DNA of 64,000 nt from Phaeobacter sp. B1627 (lineage in GTDB: Bacteria > Pseudomonadota > Alphaproteobacteria > Rhodobacterales > Rhodobacteraceae): contig NZ_VCNK01000022.1 in the NCBI RefSeq assembly GCF_006265095.1, positions 62,001-126,000 on the forward strand. The letters are read 5' to 3'. Under the pieces are notes generated by a model. The model made no database searches. It was given only the letters and a program-made list of their open reading frames with translations, and was not told where the DNA came from. The position numbers were made by a program, and so were the translations under genes. Shown one piece after another: positions 44,719 through 52,796 of the stretch; the first letter of the stretch is position 1, and each line of letters opens with the position of its first letter.

Positions 44719-45735
44719 TCAGGCAGACTTGCTGCTGGGGGGCGCCATCTCAGCTTCGAGATGAGGGGCAAAGAACATATGTCGCGCCCGCCCGGCCCGT
44801 TTGGCGCCATAAAGAGCCACATCCGCCTGATGGAGCAATTGCGCCGCATCCGGTTGCGACATTGACGACGACAGCGTTGTGCCGGCAGAGGCCGAGATCC
44901 TGCAGGTCTGAGCGCCATACATCATCGGGTCTTCCAACCTCTGGATCAGACGCTGGGCCAGTTCGCTCAGCCGCCCAATATCCATGAGACCCTCAAATAT
45001 GAGAACGAATTCATCGCCGCCAATTCGCGCCACGGTGTCTGATTTGCGGGTGCAATCCACCATGATCGCGGCCACCCGCTGCAACACCGCATCACCCGCG
45101 GCGTGGCCGTAGGTGTCATTGACCTGCTTGAAGAAATCCAGATCCACATGCATCAACGCGAAATCCCGACCGCTGTTGATCAGACGGTTCAGTACGTGAT
45201 CCATGGCGCGACGGTTCTTGAGGCCGGTCAGCGTGTCGGTAAAGGCCTGTTCTTCAGCGGCAATCTTCGCCCCTTGCAAGCGCAGGTTCAACTGACGCGA
45301 GGCCTCCATCGCGGCGGATTTGGCCTCGACCAGATACAGCATCTCGATGGTCAGATCCGTAGGCGAGAAATCCTGGCTGGTCAGGTCGAAATCGCGCACC
45401 GCATCCAGAACCGAAATACCGAAGGACAGATTGATAAAGCCGCCCTTACCGGCTGGCAGCGGCACCAGAACCCCCTTCATCCGGGTATGGGGCGCAGAGC
45501 GCAATTGGAAATGGAGCTTGCTGCCCGCTGTTTCCATCAGGTCATCGACGGTCTTGACCCAGCGCGGTCGCTGGAGGTCGAAGATATCGAAAAAGGACCG
45601 CCCCTCCCAGGAGTCCTCACCGCGGATTTTATCCAGCGTCGGACCATAGCTCTGCAGCTTGCCGTCAGTGTCGATGATGACATGCATCGGACAGATCTGA
45701 TCGGCCATCGCGCTGAGATCCTGCAAGCTCATCAT
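44719..45735 (-). CDS. diguanylate cyclase with HNOB-associated (HNOBA/PAS-like) domain
   Basis: This 338-residue protein has an N-terminal HNOBA-like sensory region (about residues 10-140: FDIFDLQRPRWV, MKGVLVPL, LTIEMLYLVEAKSAAME). A short signalling coil leads to a GGDEF domain (about 160-330). The active site is intact (ARIGGDEFVLIF, 239-243), as are the substrate residues FFKQVNDTYGHAAGD. An inhibitory RxxD site (RKSD, 230-233) is placed five residues before it. It makes cyclic di-GMP. Its ATG overlaps the H-NOX-like gene's stop (ATGA), matching the known pairing of H-NOX sensors with HNOBA-GGDEF partners. Confidence 0.9.
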   Translation of the reverse strand: MMSLQDLSAMADQICPMHVIIDTDGKLQSYGPTLDKIRGEDSWEGRSFFDIFDLQRPRWVKTVDDLMETAGSKLHFQLRSAPHTRMKGVLVPLPAGKGGFINLSFGISVLDAVRDFDLTSQDFSPTDLTIEMLYLVEAKSAAMEASRQLNLRLQGAKIAAEEQAFTDTLTGLKNRRAMDHVLNRLINSGRDFALMHVDLDFFKQVNDTYGHAAGDAVLQRVAAIMVDCTRKSDTVARIGGDEFVLIFEGLMDIGRLSELAQRLIQRLEDPMMYGAQTCRISASAGTTLSSSMSQPDAAQLLHQADVALYGAKRAGRARHMFFAPHLEAEMAPPSSKSA

Positions 45736-46319
45736 AGCGGATGCGCTCCGAGATCAAAGGTCCGGCCCTCGGAGAACTCGCTTTCGATCAGGGTGATGGA
45801 GATCACATCGGCGCCGTCCTGTGTGCCCGCGAGATCAAGGATCACCAGAGCACCATAATCATCGGCCATCGCCCTCAGCACACCGGTCATCACCTGAGCA
45901 TATCCAGGCACGCCCGGCTGGCACAAAAGTTCGAACTGGCCCGGGGCCTGCTCGATCAGCTCCAACCCCGGCAAATGCAGGTCGGACACGGCCAGCCGCG
46001 CCCGGTCGGGCAAGTCATCCAGTGAATGCAGAAACTCGACGTAGTTGACGCCGCCAAACCGCAGCAGACGGCGCAGGGCCTCCACTTGCGGATTGGACAC
46101 CAGAAAGGTCCCGACATCTTCCAGAATTTCGAGCAAAGGGCGTTCAAGGCTCCGTTCTACTGCGCGCATCATCCGCATTGATTGATCTTCAGGGTATACG
46201 AGCATCGCTTCGAACTCGGAAAATCCAAGTTCGCTTGCGTCCATGATCTCGTTCCAGCGCTTGCTCCCATATGTGCTGGTAACAAACGCTTGGACAGCCC
46301 TGTTGATCAAACCGTGCAT
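45732..46319 (-). CDS. H-NOX-like (heme NO-binding) domain protein, degenerate heme site
   Basis: This 195-residue stand-alone protein aligns with bacterial H-NOX sensors: MHGLINRAVQAFV at the start, EFLHSLDDLPDRARLAVSDL at the heme helix and GVLRAMADDYG near the propionate site. In typical members the heme helix reads LDNLH, with His as proximal ligand; here Pro104 takes that place. The conserved Tyr-x-Ser-x-Arg triad reads Cys133-x-Pro135-x-Val137. Heme or NO binding in the canonical way is therefore doubtful. His98 or His115 could substitute, but both are off-position. It is coupled to the diguanylate cyclase gene. Confidence 0.85.
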   Translation of the reverse strand: MHGLINRAVQAFVTSTYGSKRWNEIMDASELGFSEFEAMLVYPEDQSMRMMRAVERSLERPLLEILEDVGTFLVSNPQVEALRRLLRFGGVNYVEFLHSLDDLPDRARLAVSDLHLPGLELIEQAPGQFELLCQPGVPGYAQVMTGVLRAMADDYGALVILDLAGTQDGADVISITLIESEFSEGRTFDLGAHPL

Positions 46320-46462
46320 ACGGTCGTTCCCTATCTCACCTTTTAGCCAAAATTAAGTCCGCATGCTTAAGAAAGGCCGAATATCTAAGATTTCATATTC
46401 TTTCTGTCTTACCAACACGCCATGTTCCAGAGCTTGCTGGAAAAACGAATAATTCTGACGTC

Positions 46463-46499
46463 ATACAAAACAAAAGCCGAGGGGACAGTTTCCCACGGC
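46463..46499 (-). terminator. rho-independent terminator
   Basis: GCCG-A-GGGGA pairs with TTCCC-A-CGGC (46476-46499, one mismatch, 4-base loop). On the minus strand TTTTGTTTTG follows. It ends a transcript coming from mttB or from a small RNA between them. Confidence 0.65.
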
Positions 46500-46675
46500 C
46501 TCAAGGGTCTTGCATATGCGAATCGTGCGGTATTTCCCTCTTGAGCTGACATCCGAGGCATGATGCGAAGCTTCCGGGCGGGGTCTCCCTGACTCGTATC
46601 CTATCATTCTGTGCGATTGTTACGCAGCCACCATAAGACAAGACATGCGCACTCTCCAATGAAATAGTGATCTTT

Positions 46676-46704
46676 GCGGCAAGTTTCATGCGGAAACTTG
46701 CCGC
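46676..46704. other. perfect 12-bp hairpin just after mttB
   Basis: GCGGCAAGTTTC-ATGCG-GAAACTTGCCGC has no mismatches. It starts about 25 bases past the mttB stop, without a T-tail on either strand. It may stabilise the mttB mRNA end or start a structured RNA. Confidence 0.65.
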
Positions 46705-46728
46705 AGGGACGCAGGCCGGGACAGAAAC

Positions 46729-48288
46729 CTAAAAATCGGTGGGCGCGCCACCTTCGGATTTCCGCCGCTCCACAAAGGCTGCCAACTCCTCTCGGATAGC
46801 CGGATCCATCGGCGGTTCTTCAAATTCGGCTATGATCTGCTTGTAGATCTTGTGTGCCCGCTCCGCCGTCCAGACGCCGCCTGCCGCCTCCCAGGCCTCG
46901 TAATTGCGCCAGTCACTCAGGAAAGGCTGATAGAACGCAGTGGCATAGCGATCCTGGGTGTGCTGGATGCCAAAGAAATGGCCATCGTTGCCAACTTCGC
47001 GGATGGCATCCAACGCGATCTCATCAGGTCCTGTCGCCACGATCGCCGGCTCCATATAGCGCTGGATCATCTGCAGCACTTCACAATCCATGATGAATTT
47101 TTCGGGGCTTGCGATCAGCCCCCCTTCGAGCCACCCGGCGGCGTGATAGACCATATGGGTGCCCGACTGTACGGCAGCCCAGAGCGAATTGGAGGTCTCC
47201 CACATCGCTTGACCATCGGGGACATTTGCGGCGCACACCCCCGAAGACCGCATCGGCAGCCCATAAAACCGGGCCATCTGGCCGGTCATCTGGGTCGCCC
47301 GCATGTATTCCGGCGTGCCAAAGGCAGGGGCACCGGATTTCATGTCCACGTTCGACGTGAAGGTACCGATCGCGCAGGGGGCACCGGGACGGACATATTG
47401 GAACAGGGCAATCGCGCAGAGCGATTCCGCCAGCGACTGCGCCACCGCACCTGCCATCGTCACCGGCGCCATCGCACCCGCCAGCGTGAAGGGCGACACG
47501 ATCACCGGCTGGCCGCGCCGGATCAGACGCAAGGAGCCGTCGATCATGGGGTCGTCATGCTTCAGCGGCGAGGTGGAGTTGATATTGGTATACATCCGAG
47601 GTGTCGCCTCGAATTCCGCATCGCTCAGCCCCCCGGCGATCCGCACCATTTCCATCACGTCCTCGACCCGCTCCTTGCCCAGCGAATAGGCGTGCGTCAC
47701 CTTGTCCGTGATCGTCAGCTTGTCAAAAAGCACATCCAGGTGGCGCACCGAGGCATGTATGTCCACAGGCTCCACCGGATATCCGCCCGCGAAGTGGATG
47801 CAATTGAAATACTGCGTCAGTTTCAGCAGGTTCTGGCATTGCGCGCGCGTTCCCGAGACCTTCTTGTTCAGCTCCACGTCCCAATAGTTGGGCGGCGAGG
47901 ACACATTGCCGAACACCATCGTGTCGCCACCGATGCGGATTGTGCGATCCGTGTTCCGCGGGGTCAGGGTAAAGTCCGACGGCGCCTTTGCGACCATGTC
48001 CATGACAAAGTCGCGACCCATCCGGACCAGTTCACCGTCTACTTTGACGCCGGCCTCCCGAAAGATCTCCAACGCCTCGGCATTCAGGAATTGAACTCCG
48101 ATTTCCTCCAGGATCCGCATGGCGCCATCATGAATTGCGGCCACGCCTTCATCGGTCAACGGTTCAATCGGGCGGTCAAGATTGGTCGGAGGATTCCACG
48201 GCATCTGTTCCAGCGTTGCCGTACCACGACGGGCCGCTGCCCCCGCTCTGCCGCCGCCACGGCGTTTGCGCGCAACTGTCTCCGACAT
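46729..48288 (-). CDS. mttB: MttB family trimethylamine/betaine methyltransferase homologue (no pyrrolysine)
   Basis: This 519-residue protein belongs to the MttB superfamily, whose pyrrolysine-free members such as MtgB demethylate glycine betaine or related quaternary amines with a corrinoid partner. The frame is uninterrupted, with no in-frame amber codon. Conserved parts include IEPLTDEGVAAIHDGAMRIL, ASVRHLDVLFDK and GAPAFGTPEYMRATQ. A 25-residue Arg/Ala/Gly-rich leader precedes it. The start at 48288 follows GGGGGAG. No corrinoid protein or reductive activase lies nearby, so partner and substrate are open. Confidence 0.9.
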   Translation of the reverse strand: MSETVARKRRGGGRAGAAARRGTATLEQMPWNPPTNLDRPIEPLTDEGVAAIHDGAMRILEEIGVQFLNAEALEIFREAGVKVDGELVRMGRDFVMDMVAKAPSDFTLTPRNTDRTIRIGGDTMVFGNVSSPPNYWDVELNKKVSGTRAQCQNLLKLTQYFNCIHFAGGYPVEPVDIHASVRHLDVLFDKLTITDKVTHAYSLGKERVEDVMEMVRIAGGLSDAEFEATPRMYTNINSTSPLKHDDPMIDGSLRLIRRGQPVIVSPFTLAGAMAPVTMAGAVAQSLAESLCAIALFQYVRPGAPCAIGTFTSNVDMKSGAPAFGTPEYMRATQMTGQMARFYGLPMRSSGVCAANVPDGQAMWETSNSLWAAVQSGTHMVYHAAGWLEGGLIASPEKFIMDCEVLQMIQRYMEPAIVATGPDEIALDAIREVGNDGHFFGIQHTQDRYATAFYQPFLSDWRNYEAWEAAGGVWTAERAHKIYKQIIAEFEEPPMDPAIREELAAFVERRKSEGGAPTDF

Positions 48289-48423
48289 GGTGCTCCCCCT
48301 CAGACTGTGAACCGAATTCTCCCTCGATACTGCATCATCGCCTTCCAGACACACCTGTCCATTCCCGACACGGCATGTCGCTTTCCCGTCGGAGGATGCC
48401 GCTTGGCGCAGACCCTCCCGGGG

Positions 48424-49113
48424 TCAGCCCGCAAGCCAGGCCGGGATGTGGCCGATATCGGGCAGGACCACATCTGCGTGCGGCGCGAGATCGGCGGCGC
48501 TGGCCATTCCGGTCAGAACGCCGATGGTCTGCATGCCTGCAGCACGTCCGGCGATCAGATCGTGCAGACTGTCGCCCACCATAGCAGTTTGCGACGGCGG
48601 GACCGAGGCGGTCTTGCAAAAGGCCAGCAAGGGATCGGGGTCTGGCTTGGCCCCATAGCCGCTGTCTGCACCGATCACCATGTCGAAAAGCTCAAGCACG
48701 CCGGAGCGGGTCAGATGACGGCGGGCCGAATGTTCACCGTCATTTGTCATCACGCCCAATCTGTAGCCCTCCGCGCGCAGCCCTTCGAGAAACGGAGCCA
48801 AGGGCACCGCCTGCGCCAATTCGGCCTCTGCGGCCGTCCGGGTCAGATAGGTGGCAAGCTCCGCGGGTGCCCGGCCCGGAACATGCGGTGACAGCCGCGC
48901 CGCGATCTCGCCGTTTGTGCCTGCGATGGCAATACTGTCCGGCCGGAATGCCCGTTGCTCCAGATCATAACTGATGGCGTCCGCCAGTGCGGCCAAGCGA
49001 TCACTGTTTCCCTCCGCCAGGTCGGTCAGCATCGTCATCGACCAGCCATTCCAGGTGCGGGAAAAGTCGAACAGCGTACCGTCCTTGTCAAACAGAAGCG
49101 CGGAAAGGGTCAT
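48424..49113 (-). CDS. HAD family phosphatase (phosphoglycolate phosphatase-like)
   Basis: This 229-residue HAD hydrolase has the nucleophile motif LLFDKDGTLFDF (Asp9, Asp11), the Thr of motif II in GVMTNDGEHS, a Lys in GAKPDPDPL and the acidic motif VGDSLHD. The cap (about residues 18-85) is of the helical subfamily I type. Likely substrates are small phosphate esters such as phosphoglycolate. It lies between mttB and the DUF3572 gene, all on the minus strand, but gaps of 46 and 135 bases leave an operon uncertain. Confidence 0.9.
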   Translation of the reverse strand: MTLSALLFDKDGTLFDFSRTWNGWSMTMLTDLAEGNSDRLAALADAISYDLEQRAFRPDSIAIAGTNGEIAARLSPHVPGRAPAELATYLTRTAAEAELAQAVPLAPFLEGLRAEGYRLGVMTNDGEHSARRHLTRSGVLELFDMVIGADSGYGAKPDPDPLLAFCKTASVPPSQTAMVGDSLHDLIAGRAAGMQTIGVLTGMASAADLAPHADVVLPDIGHIPAWLAG

Positions 49114-49159
49114 TGATGGTCCTCGGGGATATCAGGGATCAGGGCGTTCCGCAGCCCTA

Positions 49160-49444
49160 TCACGTCCAGTGGACCTGTTCACCCCCCGGCAAGGCCGCGC
49201 GCGCCTCGACCAGCGCGCTATAGGGAAGACCTTCGAGATCGCAAAAGGCCATGACCCAGGCGTCATCCATCAGCAGAAAGTCCAGAACAGCCCCGAGGAA
49301 TGTCGCATCGTTCACCCGGTCACGCAGGTCCGACAGCGAGGCCCCGCTGGCGCCAAGGAAGACCGGCAGCAGGTCGTCATTGCCAGCCAGCCAGCTCAGC
49401 GCTTTCAAACTCAGAACCTCGGCCTGATCGGCGGAAAATGGCAT
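49160..49444 (-). CDS. DUF3572 family protein
   Basis: This 94-residue protein is the alphaproteobacterial DUF3572: LSLKALSWLAGNDDLLPVFL at the start, then ASLSDLRDRVNDATFLGAVLDFLLMDDAWV and the terminal ALPGGEQVHW. AGGAGG precedes the start. Function is unknown. It is commonly found next to PleD-like diguanylate cyclases in Rhodobacterales, as here, in divergent orientation. Confidence 0.9.
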   Translation of the reverse strand: MPFSADQAEVLSLKALSWLAGNDDLLPVFLGASGASLSDLRDRVNDATFLGAVLDFLLMDDAWVMAFCDLEGLPYSALVEARAALPGGEQVHWT

Positions 49445-49559
49445 AGCAGCCTCCTTGTCGACACTTTTAGGTCAAATTGCTGTAAATACGAAAGAGTTTG
49501 TTAACCAGTCTAATCGACACTCGGACCACGTCATAAGACAGATATGAAGGTGTTCGGAC

Positions 49560-50960
49560 TTGCTAGGCACGATCCTGATCATAGATGGGGTCTCCATCAA
49601 TCGCATCATTTTGAAGGTGCAGCTGACGGCCGCCTGTTTCCAGGTGTTGCAGGCCGATACTGTTGCGGCCGCCGTCGCGCTGGCGTCCGGCAACCGTCCA
49701 GATCTTGTCCTGACCGCAATGTCCCTTCCCGACGGTGACGCCGCCGCCCTCAAGCAGGCCTTGGCCGCCATGCCACAGGTCGCGGATGTGCCGGTGATCG
49801 CGCTCAGTGCTCAGAATGACCGCGCCACCCGGATCAAGGCTCTGTCGGCCGGAATTGATGAAGTGTTGCCGCAACCCGTGGACGATATGATCCTTCAGGC
49901 CCGCATCCGCAGCCTGCTCCGCATGCGCTCCAAGAATGAAGATCTGCAACTGTGCGAAGACGGCGCGCACAGGTTGGCCATCCCCCTTGCCGCGGCGGCG
50001 CAGCGCATGTCGCGACCCGACGCCCGAATCGCACTTCTGTGTCACGATCTGCAAACCTCTCTCAAATGGAAACGCCGCCTGTCCTCGCAGGTCAGCGATG
50101 ATCTGCGCGCCTGTACCCTCGACGCCATCCAGGATCTGATGCGGTCTCCGGTGCCGGATGTCATCGTGATCGAATTGAACGAACTCTCCGCCGGCATGGC
50201 GCTGCGCCTTCTCGCTGATCTGCGGGCCCGGGCAAGCACCCGCGACTGCATTGTGGTCGCGGTGCCCAACCCGGCCGACGCCACCATTGCCGCCGAAGCT
50301 CTGGACCGCGGTGCACATGATGTGTTGCACTGCGGTTTTCAGGTCGAGGAACTGGCGCTGCGGATCAACATACAACTGGAGTACAGAGGCCGGGCCGAGC
50401 GCGCCCGGGACACATTGCGCAACGGGTTGCGCGCCGCGATGGAGGATCCGATGACGGGCCTTTATAACCGGCGCTACGCAAAACCCTTCCTCGACCGGGT
50501 CGTCTGTGACGCTGCGCTGTCGGGTCAGCAATATGCGGTGATGGTCGCAGATCTGGACCACTTCAAGCGGATCAACGATCAGTTCGGCCACCCGGTCGGC
50601 GACGCGGTCCTGATCGAAGCGGGCCGGCGGCTGCAGGCAGAGTTGCGCAATTGCGACATGCTGGCCCGTATCGGCGGCGAGGAATTCATGGTCGTCATGC
50701 CCGGCGTCTCGGCCGCAGAAGTCAGCAGCACCGCAACCCGGCTGTGCACGGCGATCAACACGGCCCCCTTCACCGTTTCGGGCGCCTCGACCCCGATCGA
50801 GGTCACCATCAGCATCGGCGCCGTCATCGGGGGGCCTCACGCGGGCGAGACCTCGGCTGATGGCCTGTTTGCAGCTGCGGACCGGGCGCTTTATGATGCC
50901 AAACGTGCCGGACGCAACCAAACCTCTCTCGGTGCCGCGTCACGTCCGGCAGCCGCCTGA
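49560..50960 (+). CDS. pleD: PleD-like diguanylate cyclase with degenerate receiver domains
   Basis: This 466-residue protein has the PleD layout: receiver 1 (1-125), receiver-like adaptor 2 (about 150-280) and GGDEF (about 295-455). The cyclase looks active (ARIGGEEFMVVM, 372-376; HFKRINDQFGHPVGD) with an RxxD inhibitory site (RNCD, 363-366). Receiver 1 lacks the phosphoacceptor: Ala53 replaces Asp, Gly10 replaces the second acidic-pocket Asp, and Gln105 replaces the conserved Lys. In receiver 2, Glu205 lies where an Asp would be. The start is TTG 49560 (ILIIDG), with GAAGGTG upstream. Adjacent DUF3572 supports the identity. Confidence 0.88.
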   Translation: MLGTILIIDGVSINRIILKVQLTAACFQVLQADTVAAAVALASGNRPDLVLTAMSLPDGDAAALKQALAAMPQVADVPVIALSAQNDRATRIKALSAGIDEVLPQPVDDMILQARIRSLLRMRSKNEDLQLCEDGAHRLAIPLAAAAQRMSRPDARIALLCHDLQTSLKWKRRLSSQVSDDLRACTLDAIQDLMRSPVPDVIVIELNELSAGMALRLLADLRARASTRDCIVVAVPNPADATIAAEALDRGAHDVLHCGFQVEELALRINIQLEYRGRAERARDTLRNGLRAAMEDPMTGLYNRRYAKPFLDRVVCDAALSGQQYAVMVADLDHFKRINDQFGHPVGDAVLIEAGRRLQAELRNCDMLARIGGEEFMVVMPGVSAAEVSSTATRLCTAINTAPFTVSGASTPIEVTISIGAVIGGPHAGETSADGLFAAADRALYDAKRAGRNQTSLGAASRPAAA

Positions 50961-51142
50961 TCACGCCCACCTGCGCCGGTGGTTCAAATCGGGCGTTCTA
51001 TAGCCACTGCGCCGACCGGGGAACAAAGGCGGCGCCACGGATCATCCCCAGATCAGCTCCGCTATTCCCGGCCCGCTTTTCCCGACCTGTCTTCCCCGAC
51101 CAGTGACCGGACACCCACCGGACACGGGGGAGCCCATCGGCG

Positions 51143-51703
51143 TCAATCGCTGCCTCTTTGAGTTCCCCCGCCGTGAGTTCCCCCGCCCTGGCCATCGCGC
51201 GATTTCGGTTTGCGGAACCGTGCGATATGACGCTCGACCCGGTCGGCAAAGGCCGCACGCTCTTCGGGACTCATCTGTTGCAGCTTGCCGATCCAGGCGT
51301 CTTGCAGCGTGGACTTGAAGCTCTCGATCTCAGACGATTGTTCGGCGATACGGTCCCGCAACCTAGCGACATCCAGCGGCTCCTGCCGGATCAGGTCCAA
51401 TAGCGCCTTCAGCTCTGCGATCCGACGGTCGACAACACTGTCAAACTCGCCCTCGCCCAGATCGCGCAGCATTCTCTGCTGGTCCGGGTCGAAACTCCGA
51501 AACATCACCCCGCCAATGGCATCGGCGGCAGCGGGGGGCGGCGGAGCCTTGTGATAGCGCTTGCCGCCATGGGGGGGCTCCCGCAGAGCTGATCCTGCGA
51601 CCACTCCGATCACCGCGAGGTTGGCCCCCAGCGAGAGCGCAAACGCCAGCTTGAGCCAGCGCGGCGTGCGGGATAGAGATTTGGTGCCCGAGATATCAGT
51701 CAT
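51143..51703 (-). CDS. periplasmic heavy-metal sensor (CnrX/CpxP-like) protein
   Basis: This 186-residue membrane-anchored protein has one N-terminal helix (about residues 18-40: LAFALSLGANLAVIGVVAGSA). A periplasmic helical hairpin follows (FDPDQQRMLRDLGEGEFDSVV, LDLIRQEPLDVARLRDRIAEQ) of the Spy/CnrX type. The C-terminus is Gly/Arg/His-rich. Such proteins sense metals or envelope stress and often tune an ECF sigma factor. It overlaps the upstream small membrane protein by four bases, in an operon with an ECF sigma and an EF-hand protein. Confidence 0.85.
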   Translation of the reverse strand: MTDISGTKSLSRTPRWLKLAFALSLGANLAVIGVVAGSALREPPHGGKRYHKAPPPPAAADAIGGVMFRSFDPDQQRMLRDLGEGEFDSVVDRRIAELKALLDLIRQEPLDVARLRDRIAEQSSEIESFKSTLQDAWIGKLQQMSPEERAAFADRVERHIARFRKPKSRDGQGGGTHGGGTQRGSD

Positions 51704-52113
51704 TGCATGTCCTCTGCCAGAACCGTGGCCAGGTCAAAAGTTTCATAAGCCGCATAATCGTCGCCGCTGACCATCGCGGATGCATCGCTGAGCGTGCCCA
51801 GCCCGGCTGCGTTCATGACAACCTCCGGCCCGGCAATCCCGACCCACAGGCCGATCCAAAGGCCGGTGCAGCTTGCCGTCACCAGGCCACCGACCGAAAC
51901 CCAGCCCCCCAATGCGGAGACCAGAGCCGCAAGCGGGCCACGCCTGACGCTGCCATCCTGCGGCGGGAGCGGAGGGGCCTGCCAATGCGCCTGTTGCGCC
52001 GCAGCATCCGCGAGGATCGCGGAGGTCAGCCGCTCAGACACGACCGGACGCGCGTCACGGGCCTCCCGAAACAGGGCTTCGATATCGTCAAAATTGTCGT
52101 GATGATCAGTCAT
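51700..52113 (-). CDS. putative anti-sigma-factor-like membrane protein
   Basis: This 137-residue protein has an acidic cytoplasmic N-terminus (DNFDDIEALFREARDARP) and a single membrane segment (about residues 70-95, LGGWVSVGGLVTASCTGLWIGLWVG). A short periplasmic tail follows. Its ATG overlaps the ECF sigma stop (ATGACTGA), so the two are translated together. The layout fits a small anti-sigma factor or CnrY-like partner, inferred from position; I see no zinc-binding ZAS motif. Confidence 0.72.
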   Translation of the reverse strand: MTDHHDNFDDIEALFREARDARPVVSERLTSAILADAAAQQAHWQAPPLPPQDGSVRRGPLAALVSALGGWVSVGGLVTASCTGLWIGLWVGIAGPEVVMNAAGLGTLSDASAMVSGDDYAAYETFDLATVLAEDMQ

Positions 52114-52726
52114 CGTGATACCCCAATTCATCTCGTCGCCCGGCCAGCGCCTTGGCAAGGGCCCTTTTGCCCCGTGCCGTCAGGCTTTCTACGGCTTCCA
52201 CGCCGATCTCCATGATCCCGGCAATCTCCGGGTTCGTCAGCTCTTCTATGTGCCGCAGGACAACTGCCTGGCGCTGGCGCTCTGGCAGGGTCATCAATGC
52301 GTCCTGCAACGCATCGGCACGCGCTTGGTTCTGCAGGGTCTCTGCCGCGCTGGCAGCAGGATCCGGCGGCTCCGGCACCGCATCCAGATCCAGGGTTCCG
52401 CCCCGGGCCCGGCGTTTGATGTCGATGCAAAGGTTCATTGTGACCCGATAAAGCCAGGTCGAGACCCTCGCCTCCCCCTGACGCCAGTCGGGTGCCACCT
52501 TCCAGAGCCGGATCATCGCTTCCTGAGTGACATCTTCGGCCTCTGCCCGATTGCCAAGCACCCGCATGGCCATGCCCAGCACCCGCGGCCCCAGACGCTG
52601 CGTCAACTCGGCGGCGACTGTGGGATCGCCATTGGCGAACAGCACCAGGAGCGCCTCGTCACTCACCTCCGGCTCCGGCTCCATGACGGCCGCGGCAGCA
52701 GAGGCCGTGCCCCGCAGCCCCATCAT
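52106..52726 (-). CDS. ECF-type RNA polymerase sigma factor
   Basis: This 206-residue sigma-70 family regulator has region 2 (QRLGPRVLGMAMRVLGNRAEAEDVTQEAMIRLWKVA), the region 2.4 stretch VSTWLYRVTMNLCIDIKRR and region 4 (TLPERQRQAVVLRHIEELTNPEIAGIM). The start at 52726 is supported by GGAGG five bases upstream; an ATG at 52771 lacks one. An acidic linker rich in Pro and Glu begins the protein. It lies between the EF-hand gene and its probable membrane-bound antagonist. Targets are not visible from the window. Confidence 0.92.
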   Translation of the reverse strand: MMGLRGTASAAAAVMEPEPEVSDEALLVLFANGDPTVAAELTQRLGPRVLGMAMRVLGNRAEAEDVTQEAMIRLWKVAPDWRQGEARVSTWLYRVTMNLCIDIKRRARGGTLDLDAVPEPPDPAASAAETLQNQARADALQDALMTLPERQRQAVVLRHIEELTNPEIAGIMEIGVEAVESLTARGKRALAKALAGRRDELGYHDD

Positions 52727-52796
52727 GCGCGCCTCCCCCCGTGAGGGAGGCGCAGGTTTATCGGCATACATATGCACTGTTCAGTCCAGATCGGAC

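Larger units (their letters stand above)
46320..46728. other. intergenic region between mttB and the H-NOX-like gene
   Basis: This 409-base region holds a perfect 12-bp hairpin (46676-46704) and a terminator (46476-46499), both listed below. A 62-residue minus-strand frame (46501-46689) starts within the first hairpin loop and ends at the terminator; it is weakly supported. The AT-rich part near 46340-46470 probably carries the H-NOX promoter. Confidence 0.45.

Noticed and set aside
46501-46689. 62-residue frame downstream of mttB
   Set aside because: Its ATG lies in the loop of a perfect hairpin, with no good ribosome site and no resemblance to known proteins. Kept only as part of an RNA hypothesis.
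46729-48288. Pyrrolysine-type amber codon in mttB
   Set aside because: The reading frame has no internal stop from start to end.
49501-49515. CtrA-like box (TTAACC) upstream of pleD
   Set aside because: Only one half-site is good; the full TTAA-N7-TTAA spacing is not met.
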